Positions 1 to 6,725 of a stretch of 7,830 bases of DNA are shown in pieces (the first letter of the stretch is position 1; every line of letters begins with the position of its first letter). This DNA comes from Oscillospiraceae bacterium (lineage in GTDB: Bacteria; Bacillota; Clostridia; Oscillospirales; CAG-272). The position numbers and the translations under genes are program-made. The DNA is taken from positions 1,476 to 9,305 of the forward strand of contig WQSD01000035.1 in NCBI GenBank assembly GCA_009788105.1, given 5' to 3'. The notes under the pieces were generated by a model that had not been told where the DNA came from, did no database searches, and worked only from the letters and a program-made list of their open reading frames with translations.

Positions 1-1157
1 CGCTGATTGTGATGATGTCATTTATAATGCTGGGAATGTTTTTTGTTCAACTGCTTATAGCCGAGGGGCGACCCCTGCTGAGTATGTTCGCATCCACTTC
101 AGGAGCGGTGGTCAGCACTTCGCTAAATGCACTATTTATTTTCGTCTTAGACCTTGGGGTTATGGGACTTGCCTTGGCAACCGGGATAGGCTATTCTGTT
201 CCAACCGTTTTAGGGCTGATATACTTCACCATTAACCGAAAAAAAGGGATATATTTTGTTCGCCCAAAGTGGGATATTCGCGCTCTTGGTCGCTCGGCAA
301 CAAATGGTTTAAGCGAAATGGTGACAATGCTGTCCATTTCTGTTACCTCCATAGTGATGAACAATGTTCTTACTGATATTGTCGGTTGGGAGGGGGTTGC
401 GGCGGCAGGCATTGCTTTTGCGGCAATGGGTATTACGTCTGCCCTATTCATGGGGTATGCTACCGGGGTTGCTCCTGTGGTCAGCTTTAATTTCGGCAAG
501 AAAAAAGACTTGGAGCAAAGCGGAGAGAGAAGTACCGCTCAACGCCAAAACTTACGCCTGCTGTACAAGAAAAGTCTTGTGATTGTTGGTGCGTTATCGG
601 TTATTGCGCTTGTCACAACTTTTGTTTTTTCCAATTTGCTTGTACGGATTTATGTTTCGCCTAACGATGTGTGTTGTATGACAGATGGTGTTATTACCGA
701 GCCGTGCGACGCACACCAAGCTGTGATTGAATATATGATAGCCGACCCAAATGTTCCCTTCAACGAAGGCGACCCGGCATTCATGGAAATGATGCACTAT
801 ATCGGCTTTGATATGTGCACCGGCGACCTGCACCCAATGGCAACGCGAGGATTACGGATTATCGCCCTTGGTTTCATACTCATGGGCTTTAATGTGTTCG
901 CCACAGCGTGGTTCACCGCATTTAATGATGGGCTTGTGTCAGGGTTTATGTCCCTAATGCGAACAATGGTGTTCACCCTGATATTACTTGTAACTCTACC
1001 ACGAATTATCAACCCCGCCTTAGACGGAGCATGGCTTGCTATGCCGATTGCCGAGGTATTGGCTATTGGAATAACTGTGTTTTTTCTTGTGAAAATGGGC
1101 AGGAAGTATCATTATCGAAAGAGTTTGCCTTCTATCTCGGCAGAAAGCGGCGAATAG
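1..1157 (+). CDS. MATE-family multidrug/cation efflux transporter, 5'-truncated by window edge
   Basis: This is an integral membrane exporter that would use a Na+ or H+ gradient to expel drugs or metabolites. The frame is open to the window edge: the codons before the GTG at position 9 read Leu-Ile. The real start therefore lies upstream, and roughly the first 70-100 residues of a usual ~450-residue protein are missing. About nine membrane helices are visible. Family-like features include GYATGVAPVVSFNFGKKK (about residues 149-166 counted from position 9), which matches the conserved G-x-x-P-x-x-x-x-N-x-G region after helix 8. The C-terminal part (LRIIALGFILMGFNVF..AWFTAFNDG) is typical of MepA-like clostridial MATE proteins. 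A hydrophilic stretch of about 55 residues (about 219-274), with four cysteines, sits between presumed helices 9 and 10, where relatives normally have a short loop. The stop is TAG at 1155-1157. The family call is firm; the substrate is unknown. Confidence 0.94.
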   Translation, partial: LIVMMSFIMLGMFFVQLLIAEGRPLLSMFASTSGAVVSTSLNALFIFVLDLGVMGLALATGIGYSVPTVLGLIYFTINRKKGIYFVRPKWDIRALGRSATNGLSEMVTMLSISVTSIVMNNVLTDIVGWEGVAAAGIAFAAMGITSALFMGYATGVAPVVSFNFGKKKDLEQSGERSTAQRQNLRLLYKKSLVIVGALSVIALVTTFVFSNLLVRIYVSPNDVCCMTDGVITEPCDAHQAVIEYMIADPNVPFNEGDPAFMEMMHYIGFDMCTGDLHPMATRGLRIIALGFILMGFNVFATAWFTAFNDGLVSGFMSLMRTMVFTLILLVTLPRIINPALDGAWLAMPIAEVLAIGITVFFLVKMGRKYHYRKSLPSISAESGE

Positions 1158-1286
1158 CCGCAGGTCGCTCACGCAGCTCCGGTTGCCTGCCGTGCGGGTG
1201 TGCAATTATCCTGAGCCTGTCGGGCGGCGAAACCGCCGACACCACATACGCAGCAACGATTCAACCTGAAGAAAAAGGTCAAAGTC
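1158..1286. other. Intergenic sequence after the MATE gene with one GC-rich hairpin
   Basis: No gene is supported here. The main structure is a GC-rich hairpin at 1219-1240. GTCGGGCGG pairs with CCGCCGAC, with one bulged G and a CGAAA loop. It is not followed by a run of T, so it is a weak candidate for a Rho-independent terminator of the MATE gene. A plus-strand reading frame crosses this region but has no ribosome binding site and no recognisable protein character. Confidence 0.5.
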
Positions 1287-1442
1287 GTGGGCTATGCGCC
1301 CACACCGCACAAGTTTTTTGTAAAAAACTTGACTAAAAACTTTTTCTCTCAAAAGCATGAAATGCTTTTGTACCAAAGTTTTTGAGGTTCTTAGGAACTT
1401 TTTGAAAAAAGTTCCTAAGTGGGGTTTGGGGCAACGCCCCAA
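1287..1442. repeat. Mosaic of five consecutive intergenic hairpins
   Basis: Five palindromes follow one another. (1) 1287-1303: GTGGGC / GCCCAC, 5-nt loop. (2) 1310-1331: CAAGTTTTTT / AAAAAACTTG, 2-nt loop. (3) 1335-1383: outer arms AAAAACTTT / AAAGTTTTT enclosing inner arms CAAAAGCAT / ATGCTTTTG with a GAA loop. (4) 1390-1419: perfect 14-bp arms CTTAGGAACTTTTT / AAAAAGTTCCTAAG, GA loop. (5) 1426-1442: TTGGGGC / GCCCCAA, AAC loop. From memory, similar strings (an AAGTTTTT-type hairpin followed by GGGGTTTGGGGC..GCCCC) recur between genes of gut clostridia, so this is probably a dispersed, possibly MITE-like repeat. It may also end MATE transcription. Copy number cannot be judged from one window. 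Confidence 0.75.
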
Positions 1443-1534
1443 GGTGTTTTAAGGTTTTTCTTATAACGAGATTGAAGCATGATTGACCTTGTTCCATCTT
1501 TAGAAAGCCCACCGAAATGGAAAAGCAAAAAAGC

Positions 1535-1540
1535 AAAGGA
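1535..1540 (+). promoter_or_regulatory. Ribosome binding site choosing the GH95 start
   Basis: AAAGGA lies 7 nt before the ATG at 1548. The in-frame ATG at 1479 has only a weak GAG upstream and would add 23 lysine-rich residues that the family does not need. The site therefore favours 1548. Confidence 0.75.
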
Positions 1541-1547
1541 TAAACAT

Positions 1548-4061
1548 ATGAAGCACACATTTACAGGCAACGCCTCGCCACCGCAAAACAAGCTATGTCT
1601 TTGGTATCGCACACCAGGAACCCTAAATACCCAGCTGAACAAAAGTAACGACACCCTGCCAATCGGCAACGGTCGTTTGGCGGCTATGGTTCAGGGGGGA
1701 GCGGAGCAGGAGCGTATTCAACTGAACGAAGAAAGCCTGTGGAGCGGCGGCCCTGGCGGGTATGAGCAAGACTCGAGCCGCAAGGATTCAGAGGCTGTGT
1801 ACAACTTTGGCTATAACGACAGCACTATCGACCATGGGGAGATATATGACCAGCTAAAACATGGTGCAGATGAGGTTAGCTATGGCAAGAACACTAACCG
1901 AGGAGTTGATACAGCAAGCATCCAAGGTAACTATCACGGATATGGCAAGTACAAAAATTTTGGCTTTATCCAGCTTGATTATATGCTCCAAGACGAAAGC
2001 GAAATCGCAAACTATCGCCGTGAGCTTGATATGACTGACGGGGTGGCACGAGTGACTTATACCCTTGGCGACACCGAATACCTGCGTGAATATATTGCGT
2101 CCTACCCTGACAACGCCATTGCTGTGCGTATTACCGCGGTTAGTGGCGAGGGCAAGGTGAGCCTTGCCACCACCCTTACTCCGGGGCAAACAGAGGGGCG
2201 CATTGGCGATACTCACCAACCTCCCCAAGTGGTGGTGGAGGGGGATAGCATCACTCTGTCCGGTGGGCTGGCGGACAACGGACTGCTGTATTGCGGCGTG
2301 CTGAAAGTCGCCAACGAGGGGGGTGAACTAACCAATGAAAGCGGTCGTTTAGTCGTGAAAAAAGCCAATGCTGTCACGCTATATTTCTCTGCCGCAACCG
2401 ACTACAGAAATGAATATTCCTTGCCCGCAGGAAGCGAAATGTTCGAGAAGCTGACCTATCGCACCAGGGAGAGTTTGGAGCAAGTGGCGGCTCGTGCAAG
2501 TGCTATTCTCGTCCCTTTAACCGCCGATACTTACGAAGATTTTGCCAAACGGCACAAGGCGGACTATCAAAATTTGTTCGGACGAGTGGATTTTTGCCTT
2601 GGCGGGACTAACGACACCCCCACAGATGTTGCCCTTGCTTCATACCAAGCAGGCGAAGCCACAGACAGCACACGACAAATGCTTGAGGTGTTGCTGTATC
2701 AGTATGGGCGGTATTTGCTAATATCCTCAAGTCGCGGGGGGTGCTTGCCCGCTAATTTGCAGGGCAAGTGGAACCCGGAAAACACTCCTCCGTGGAGTGC
2801 GGATTATCACACTAACATCAACCTGCAAATGAACTATTGGCCGGTGGGTGGGGCGAATCTTGCGGAACTACTCGAACCTTTGCAGAAATTCGTGCAATCC
2901 CTTACTGTAACAGGGCGTTACACCGCGCAGAAATATTGCTTCCCTGCGGACACCGCTGTCGACGCATGGAAAACCCAGGGTAGCGGATGGACAACCCATG
3001 TTTCAGGGGGGATATACGGCTTCACCGCACCGGGATACTACTGGGGGTGGGGCTGGGCACCTACTGCGGGGGCGTGGCTGTCGCAAAATCTATTCCAGTA
3101 CCTTCAATATGGGGGCTGTGCCGAAACATTCAAGCGGGACTATTGGCCCATAATTCGTGAGGCGGCGGTTATGTGGACAAAGGCATTGTACAAGGCGGTA
3201 GATGGCTTTTGGGCAGGAAAATATGTTGTACTACCCAGCTTTTCTCCCGAGCATGGACCGCTGACTGTTGCCACCGCCACCGACCAGCAATTAGTGTGGG
3301 AGATATTCACCATTGCTTTGTATTGCATCCGCCGACTTGGGCTTAGTGATAGTGAAACTCTGTCGCTAAAAGGGAACATCGAAGAGAAATTGGCAAATCT
3401 GTTCTCCGGGGTGAACATCAGTCCCGTCACCGGACGGATAATGGAGTGGAGCGAACGCCCTGACGACTTCCCCCATCCCCATGTACAGGGTCACCGCCAT
3501 GTGAATCATCTTGTAGGCTTTTACCCCGGCACAAGCATCGCCAACGGGGATGAGGCGAACTTGCAGGCTATGAAAACCACCCTCGACTGGAAAGGGGATT
3601 CGGCAACTGGTTGGTCAATGGGCTGGAAACTGTGCTTGCGTGCCAGAACCTGCATGGGTGAGAAGTCGTATAATCTTGTGCGGAACTTGTTCACACACAA
3701 CCTTGCCAAGAATTTTTTCGGTCTTCACAGCGGAATTGGCTTTTCCAGCGACAATTACTACTTCCAAATTGACGCAAACATGGGCTACACCGCAGGGGTG
3801 CAGGAAATGCTGTTACAAAGCCACCTCGGCTCTCTTGATTTGCTCCCTGCCCTGCCTGAAGCGTGGGCAACAGGTCACATTCGTGGGCTTCGTGCCATTG
3901 GCGGACACCAGGTGGATATGACGTGGGAGCAAGGAAGGCTTGTGTCAGCGAAGATAACGGCTTTTGCTGATGGTGAAATTATTCTGCGAAATCCTGCTTT
4001 TGTCGGTGGTCGTGTGGTCATTGAAGCCGTTGCAGGGGAAGAGTATGTTTTAGGGACATAG
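1548..4061 (+). CDS. Alpha-L-fucosidase, glycoside hydrolase family 95, predicted cytoplasmic
   Basis: GH95 enzymes are inverting hydrolases that remove terminal alpha-1,2-linked L-fucose from glycans such as milk oligosaccharides, mucin chains or xyloglucan. From ATG 1548 the protein has 837 residues, close to the usual family size. The N-terminal beta-sandwich carries LPIGNGRLAAMVQGG (about residues 37-51) and LNEESLWSGGP. The (alpha/alpha)6 barrel carries NLQGKWN, then NIN with Asn423/Asn425 (the water-activating pair of Bifidobacterium AfcA), PSFSPEHG with Glu568 (general acid), GHRHVNHL (about 648-655), and FQIDANMGY with Asp742. A His two residues before the first Asn is, as I recall, the fucosidase-type residue, where the related alpha-L-galactosidase has Thr. 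The start MKHTFTGNASPP is not a signal peptide, so the enzyme probably acts inside the cell on imported oligosaccharides. No sugar transporter or other fucose gene is nearby, and no convincing promoter was seen. The stop is TAG. Confidence 0.94.
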   Translation: MKHTFTGNASPPQNKLCLWYRTPGTLNTQLNKSNDTLPIGNGRLAAMVQGGAEQERIQLNEESLWSGGPGGYEQDSSRKDSEAVYNFGYNDSTIDHGEIYDQLKHGADEVSYGKNTNRGVDTASIQGNYHGYGKYKNFGFIQLDYMLQDESEIANYRRELDMTDGVARVTYTLGDTEYLREYIASYPDNAIAVRITAVSGEGKVSLATTLTPGQTEGRIGDTHQPPQVVVEGDSITLSGGLADNGLLYCGVLKVANEGGELTNESGRLVVKKANAVTLYFSAATDYRNEYSLPAGSEMFEKLTYRTRESLEQVAARASAILVPLTADTYEDFAKRHKADYQNLFGRVDFCLGGTNDTPTDVALASYQAGEATDSTRQMLEVLLYQYGRYLLISSSRGGCLPANLQGKWNPENTPPWSADYHTNINLQMNYWPVGGANLAELLEPLQKFVQSLTVTGRYTAQKYCFPADTAVDAWKTQGSGWTTHVSGGIYGFTAPGYYWGWGWAPTAGAWLSQNLFQYLQYGGCAETFKRDYWPIIREAAVMWTKALYKAVDGFWAGKYVVLPSFSPEHGPLTVATATDQQLVWEIFTIALYCIRRLGLSDSETLSLKGNIEEKLANLFSGVNISPVTGRIMEWSERPDDFPHPHVQGHRHVNHLVGFYPGTSIANGDEANLQAMKTTLDWKGDSATGWSMGWKLCLRARTCMGEKSYNLVRNLFTHNLAKNFFGLHSGIGFSSDNYYFQIDANMGYTAGVQEMLLQSHLGSLDLLPALPEAWATGHIRGLRAIGGHQVDMTWEQGRLVSAKITAFADGEIILRNPAFVGGRVVIEAVAGEEYVLGT

Positions 4062-4092
4062 AGCGTGTCGAAACGCTTTAGCGAAAAAACTA

Positions 4093-4121
4093 TTGATATT
4101 CTGATACAATTGTGGTATAAT
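4093..4121 (+). promoter_or_regulatory. Sigma-A-type promoter of the toxin-antitoxin operon
   Basis: The -35 box is TTGATA (4093-4098), the spacer is 17 bp, and the -10 box is TATAAT (4116-4121). A TG one base before the -10 box makes it an extended -10. Transcription should start near 4128, leaving a leader of about 30 nt before the antitoxin ATG. This is the best promoter in the window. Confidence 0.85.
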
Positions 4122-4132
4122 ATTATCAGAAT
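4098..4132. promoter_or_regulatory. Inverted repeat, probable autoregulatory operator
   Basis: ATTCTGATA (4098-4106) and TATCAGAAT (4124-4132) form a perfect 9-bp inverted repeat with a 17-bp spacer and arm centres 26 bp apart. The arms flank the -10 box and the right arm covers the expected transcription start, so a bound repressor would block RNA polymerase. Phd/YefM antitoxins, alone or with their toxin, repress their own operon through palindromes, so this is the likely site. That assignment is inference; the palindrome itself is directly visible. Confidence 0.7.
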
Positions 4133-4157
4133 TAAACTATACGAGGAAAAAACTGAA

Positions 4158-4427
4158 ATGATTATTAAACCATCTACAACTCTACGTAACGACTATAACG
4201 CTATATCAAAACTTGCCCATGAGAGAGCCGAACCTGTTTATATCACCAAAAACGGCGAAGGCGACTTGGTGGTCATGAGCCTTGAGGCTTTTGAACTTCG
4301 AGAGGAACTTTTTAGGCTGAAAACAACTCTTGCCATAGCCGAAAATCAGCGTCTTAATGGTGAAAAAACTTATTCACTTGATGATGCAGAAGCAATGTTG
4401 AGGAATTATATCAGTGAAAAAGCATAA
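4158..4427 (+). CDS. Type II antitoxin, Phd/YefM family
   Basis: This labile antitoxin should bind and neutralise the downstream toxin and repress the operon. The protein has 89 residues, which is usual for the family. Its N-terminal DNA-binding fold matches PhdYefM proteins: IIKPSTTLRNDYNAISKL (about 2-19), then EPVYITKNGEGDLVVMS (about 25-41). The charged C-terminus (about 48-89), including SLDDAEAMLRN, is the part expected to fold onto the toxin. The chosen start is ATG 4158, with GAGGA at 4143-4147, 10 nt upstream. An upstream in-frame GTG at 4065 is rejected because that extension would contain the promoter. The stop TAA (4425-4427) lies inside the toxin reading frame, so translation of the two genes is probably coupled. 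Confidence 0.92.
   Translation: MIIKPSTTLRNDYNAISKLAHERAEPVYITKNGEGDLVVMSLEAFELREELFRLKTTLAIAENQRLNGEKTYSLDDAEAMLRNYISEKA
4400..4404 (+). promoter_or_regulatory. Ribosome binding site for the GTG-started toxin
   Basis: GAGGA inside the antitoxin gene lies 9 nt before the GTG at 4414. It supports that non-ATG start and suggests toxin synthesis is tied to antitoxin translation. Confidence 0.7.
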
Positions 4428-4734
4428 AATTGAAATTCTTCCGGTGGCGTGGGAAAACTTGCGTGAAATTGGGGAATATATTTCGCAGGACAGCCCTTTG
4501 GCAGCAACCGCCGTTGTTGATGACATCATGGTTTCCCTTCGTCGCCTTGAAACGTTCCCTTTTTCTGCTCCGTTGTCACGCGAAAAAGAGCTTGCGAGAA
4601 ACGGGTTTCGTTCATTGGTATGTGGCAAATACCTTTGCCTGTACAAGGTTTTGGATGATACAGTTTATGTTTATCACATTGTACATGGCACAAGAAATTA
4701 TCCGGTGTTGTTTGAATTTGACGGTGGGAAATGA
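4414..4734 (+). CDS. Type II toxin, RelE/ParE family
   Basis: This is a small basic toxin of 106 residues, typical for the RelE/ParE superfamily, paired with the Phd/YefM antitoxin that it overlaps by 14 nt. Visible family features are an N-terminal strand (KIEILPVAWENLREIGEYIS), a helical hairpin (about 27-47) ending in LRRLETFP, and the C-terminal sheet with GFRSLVCGKYLCLYKVLDD (about 64-82) and YVYHIVHGTRNY (about 85-96). RelE relatives cut mRNA in the ribosomal A site, while ParE relatives poison DNA gyrase. The sequence does not settle which applies, although the pattern R-S-L-x-x-x-x-Y-x-x-x-Y...HGxR is common in proteins annotated simply as RelE/ParE family. The start is GTG. The stop TGA (4732-4734) is 9 bp from the convergent prfB stop, leaving no room for a terminator. 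Confidence 0.92.
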   Translation: MKKHKIEILPVAWENLREIGEYISQDSPLAATAVVDDIMVSLRRLETFPFSAPLSREKELARNGFRSLVCGKYLCLYKVLDDTVYVYHIVHGTRNYPVLFEFDGGK

Positions 4735-4743
4735 TGTTTGTAG

Positions 4744-5868
4744 CTAACTTTTCAGCTTGCCTTCGGTGGTCGCAGAATGTGCCAGATACGCATTTACGAA
4801 CCCATCAATCTCCCCGTCCATGACAGCGGCGATATTGCCCTCTTCGTGGGCTGTGCGAGTATCTTTCGCCATGGTGTAAGGCATAAAAACATAGGAGCGA
4901 ATCTGCGAACCCCACTCAATGGCAGACTTCACGCCTTTTATTTGGTCAATATGGTCAAGCCGCTCGCGAACCTTGATTTCCATTAACTTGGATTTCAGCA
5001 TTCGCAGGGCGGTTTCTTTGTTTTGTATTTGACTGCGCTCGTTTTGACAAGCCACAACAATGCCGCTTGGAATGTGGACAATGCGTACTGCGCTGTCTGT
5101 CTTATTTACATGTTGCCCCCCTGCCCCGCTGGAGCGGTGGGTGGAGATTTCAAGGTCTGCATCTTCTATTTCAAAATCCGCAACCTCATCAAACTCTGGC
5201 GAAACCTCGATTGACGCAAAAGATGTGTGCCGCTTACCTGAAGAATCAAAAGGCGACACCCGTACAAGGCGATGCACACCACTTTCGCTTTTCAGATAGC
5301 CATATGCGTTCTCCCCCTCTACCATTATGGTGGCACTTTTCAGACCTGCCTCTTCCCCGTTTAGATAGTCGGTGACGCGATAAGTGAACCCGCGTTTTTC
5401 GCAAAATCTGGTTATCATGCGGTACAGCATTTCCGCCCAATCTTGCGCCTCTGTGCCGCCCGCTCCCGGATGGAACGCCACAATGGCGTTGTTGCCGTCA
5501 TATTCCCCGGACAACAGGGTGCGGATACGCAGCTTATACTCGGTGGCTTCGATTTTCGCCACCGCATCGGCAATGTCAGCGGTGAAGGTGTCGTCACCCT
5601 CGGTGATAGCAAGGTCGCACAGCTCGGCGGTGTCGGCAACAAGGGCGGCAAGTGCGTCAAATTCGGTGATTTTGTCACGGGTGCGCTTTAGTTCTTTCAG
5701 GGTGCGGCTGGAGGTGGGGTCATTCCAAAAGTCGGGAACTTCGGTGGCGGTTTGCAGTTTTTCTGCCTGCGCCCGCAGTTCCTCCACACGCAAAGCAGCC
5801 CCCAAGTCAGTGACCATGGAGGCTTGTGCGGCAAGTGTTCGTTTGTGTTCGTCAAGTTGTATTAGCAT
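4744..5868 (-). CDS. prfB: Peptide chain release factor 2 (RF2)
   Basis: RF2 recognises UGA and UAA stop codons in the ribosomal A site and triggers peptide release. The protein has 374 residues, a normal length. The N-terminal helical domain contains PDFWNDP (about 45-51). The stop-codon-reading SPF tripeptide is at 205-207 and the catalytic GGQ is at 250-252 within RSSGAGGQHVN, numbers that coincide with E. coli RF2; the residue at position 246 is Ser. The start ATG at 5868 has AAGGA (5875-5879) 6 nt upstream. The reading frame is continuous: there is no in-frame UGA near codon 26, so the usual programmed +1 frameshift that regulates RF2 is absent. The gene lies 12 nt after the 167-residue membrane protein gene and is probably last in that operon. 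The stop is TAG. Confidence 0.97.
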   Translation of the reverse strand: MLIQLDEHKRTLAAQASMVTDLGAALRVEELRAQAEKLQTATEVPDFWNDPTSSRTLKELKRTRDKITEFDALAALVADTAELCDLAITEGDDTFTADIADAVAKIEATEYKLRIRTLLSGEYDGNNAIVAFHPGAGGTEAQDWAEMLYRMITRFCEKRGFTYRVTDYLNGEEAGLKSATIMVEGENAYGYLKSESGVHRLVRVSPFDSSGKRHTSFASIEVSPEFDEVADFEIEDADLEISTHRSSGAGGQHVNKTDSAVRIVHIPSGIVVACQNERSQIQNKETALRMLKSKLMEIKVRERLDHIDQIKGVKSAIEWGSQIRSYVFMPYTMAKDTRTAHEEGNIAAVMDGEIDGFVNAYLAHSATTEGKLKS

Positions 5869-5880
5869 GAGGTGTCCTTA

Positions 5881-6384
5881 TCATCTATATATTGAAATCC
5901 GTGCAGACAATATCTGTAACAAACTTTTTCGTTTTTCTTGTAATTCTTTTCTGTCGAAAAACCATTTTTCTACAGACGCCCAAACAAATACCCAGCTTGC
6001 GATAACAACAAGGTTTTCGGCTAATAAAATATCGCGAAACTCGAAAGCGATAGCAAGAACAAAGCAAAAAATACCACCTAACAGAAGAATAAGCGAGGTT
6101 CTACGCGCTTCTCGTCTGTCTTTCCTTATCCGTGACAATTCGTTCGCAATCATAAATTCCAAGCTGGCTCTAAAATTCGCTTCAAATGCTTGCGGGACAG
6201 CGAGTTCTATTGTTTCGCTATATGGGATATAGTCGCATTGATTTTTAAGTCGGTCATAGCCAAAAACCGTTAATTTCCCATCCTTAAAATCGTCTTTTTC
6301 AAGCGTAACTTCGTTTTCTTTTACATTTTTGTATTTCTGCGATAGTTCTTTTTCTAATTTTCTGTATTGTTTGCTTTTTTTCAT
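5881..6384 (-). CDS. Hypothetical two-helix membrane protein upstream of prfB
   Basis: I do not recognise this family. The 167-residue protein has a charged, lysine-rich N-terminus (1-36, possibly helical or coiled coil), a soluble segment (37-92) ending in a strongly basic RIRKDRREARR stretch (about 85-95), and two hydrophobic helices (about 97-115 and 120-137). It finishes with a basic tail containing WFFDRKELQEKRKSLLQ (about 141-157). Both ends are probably cytoplasmic because the flanks of the helix pair are basic. The start ATG at 6384 has AAAGGA (6395-6400) 10 nt upstream. The gene begins 35 nt after the DUF1294 stop and ends 12 nt before prfB, so it is probably co-transcribed with both. 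It is clearly more A+T-rich than prfB. No function can be assigned. Confidence 0.85.
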   Translation of the reverse strand: MKKSKQYRKLEKELSQKYKNVKENEVTLEKDDFKDGKLTVFGYDRLKNQCDYIPYSETIELAVPQAFEANFRASLEFMIANELSRIRKDRREARRTSLILLLGGIFCFVLAIAFEFRDILLAENLVVIASWVFVWASVEKWFFDRKELQEKRKSLLQILSARISIYR

Positions 6385-6419
6385 TGATTTTCATTCCTTT
6401 ATCACACAAGCGTTCCTCC

Positions 6420-6707
6420 CTACATAAACAGCGTATAAACCCCATACGCCGCACCGATATGTACCAAAATAACAAATGGAAAGCCAAACATAAACTTTGG
6501 CTTTCGGGTTTTGTGGCGAATCAGCAACATTGCCACAAACATCACCACCGCTCCCCCAATTATCCCGGTGAAAAACAGCACCCGCTCCGGCACACGGGGC
6601 TTGCCTTTACGGCGGGAGTTGGACTTGTCACGTAGCACAAGGAGCAGTCCGCACAGGGAAACGACTGCGAGATATATTCCTATTAAAATCAAAACTACTT
6701 CGTTCAT
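6420..6707 (-). CDS. DUF1294 small membrane protein
   Basis: This 95-residue integral membrane protein matches the DUF1294 signature as I know it: RVPER (about 38-42), a GG pair (51-52), M-x-x-x-RHKTRKPKF (about 60-72) and G-x-P (about 75-77). Three hydrophobic helices are visible (about 3-24, 44-63 and 73-93). No biochemical role is established for the family to my knowledge. An in-frame ATG at 6761 would add 18 residues (MQLFCSLRRGRPLRVAQN) that relatives do not need. The start at 6707 was preferred because the first hydrophobic helix then begins right after MNE. Neither start has a good ribosome binding site, and a 6-bp hairpin (6711-6725) lies 3 nt before the chosen ATG. The stop TAG overlaps a GGGAGG motif upstream of the next gene. 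Confidence 0.85.
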   Translation of the reverse strand: MNEVVLILIGIYLAVVSLCGLLLVLRDKSNSRRKGKPRVPERVLFFTGIIGGAVVMFVAMLLIRHKTRKPKFMFGFPFVILVHIGAAYGVYTLFM

Positions 6708-6710
6708 GTT

Positions 6711-6725
6711 TTGCGCCACGCGCAA
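6711..6725 (-). other. Small perfect hairpin abutting the DUF1294 start
   Basis: TTGCGC and GCGCAA form a perfect 6-bp stem with a 3-nt loop. It ends 3 nt before the ATG at 6707, where a Shine-Dalgarno site would be expected. It could limit translation, or it could mean that the start is wrong. Confidence 0.4.

Noticed and set aside
1031..1336. 101-codon frame running from the MATE gene into the hairpin region
   Set aside because: It overlaps the MATE 3' end in another frame, has no ribosome binding site, and ends within palindromic sequence.
1479..1547. 23-residue N-terminal extension of the fucosidase
   Set aside because: The upstream GAG is weak, the residues are lysine-rich and not needed by the family, and AAAGGA is well placed for the ATG at 1548.
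4062..4080. Possible terminator after the fucosidase (AGCGT / ACGCT followed by TTTA)
   Set aside because: The stem is only 5 bp with a 6-nt loop and there is no real T-run, so it is too weak to annotate.
4065..4157. 31-residue N-terminal extension of the antitoxin from a GTG
   Set aside because: It would contain the -35/-10 promoter and the operator. The ATG at 4158 has a ribosome binding site and gives the normal family length.
5384..6232. 282-codon plus-strand open frame opposite prfB and the 167-residue gene
   Set aside because: It is antisense to prfB, whose identity is certain, and to a gene with a good ribosome binding site. Its Ser/Ala/Arg-rich translation has no recognisable domain.
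6299..6408. 36-residue lysine-rich small frame inside the start of the 167-residue gene
   Set aside because: It begins at a TTG and overlaps the main frame in an A-rich region. Its Lys-rich content is explained by base composition.
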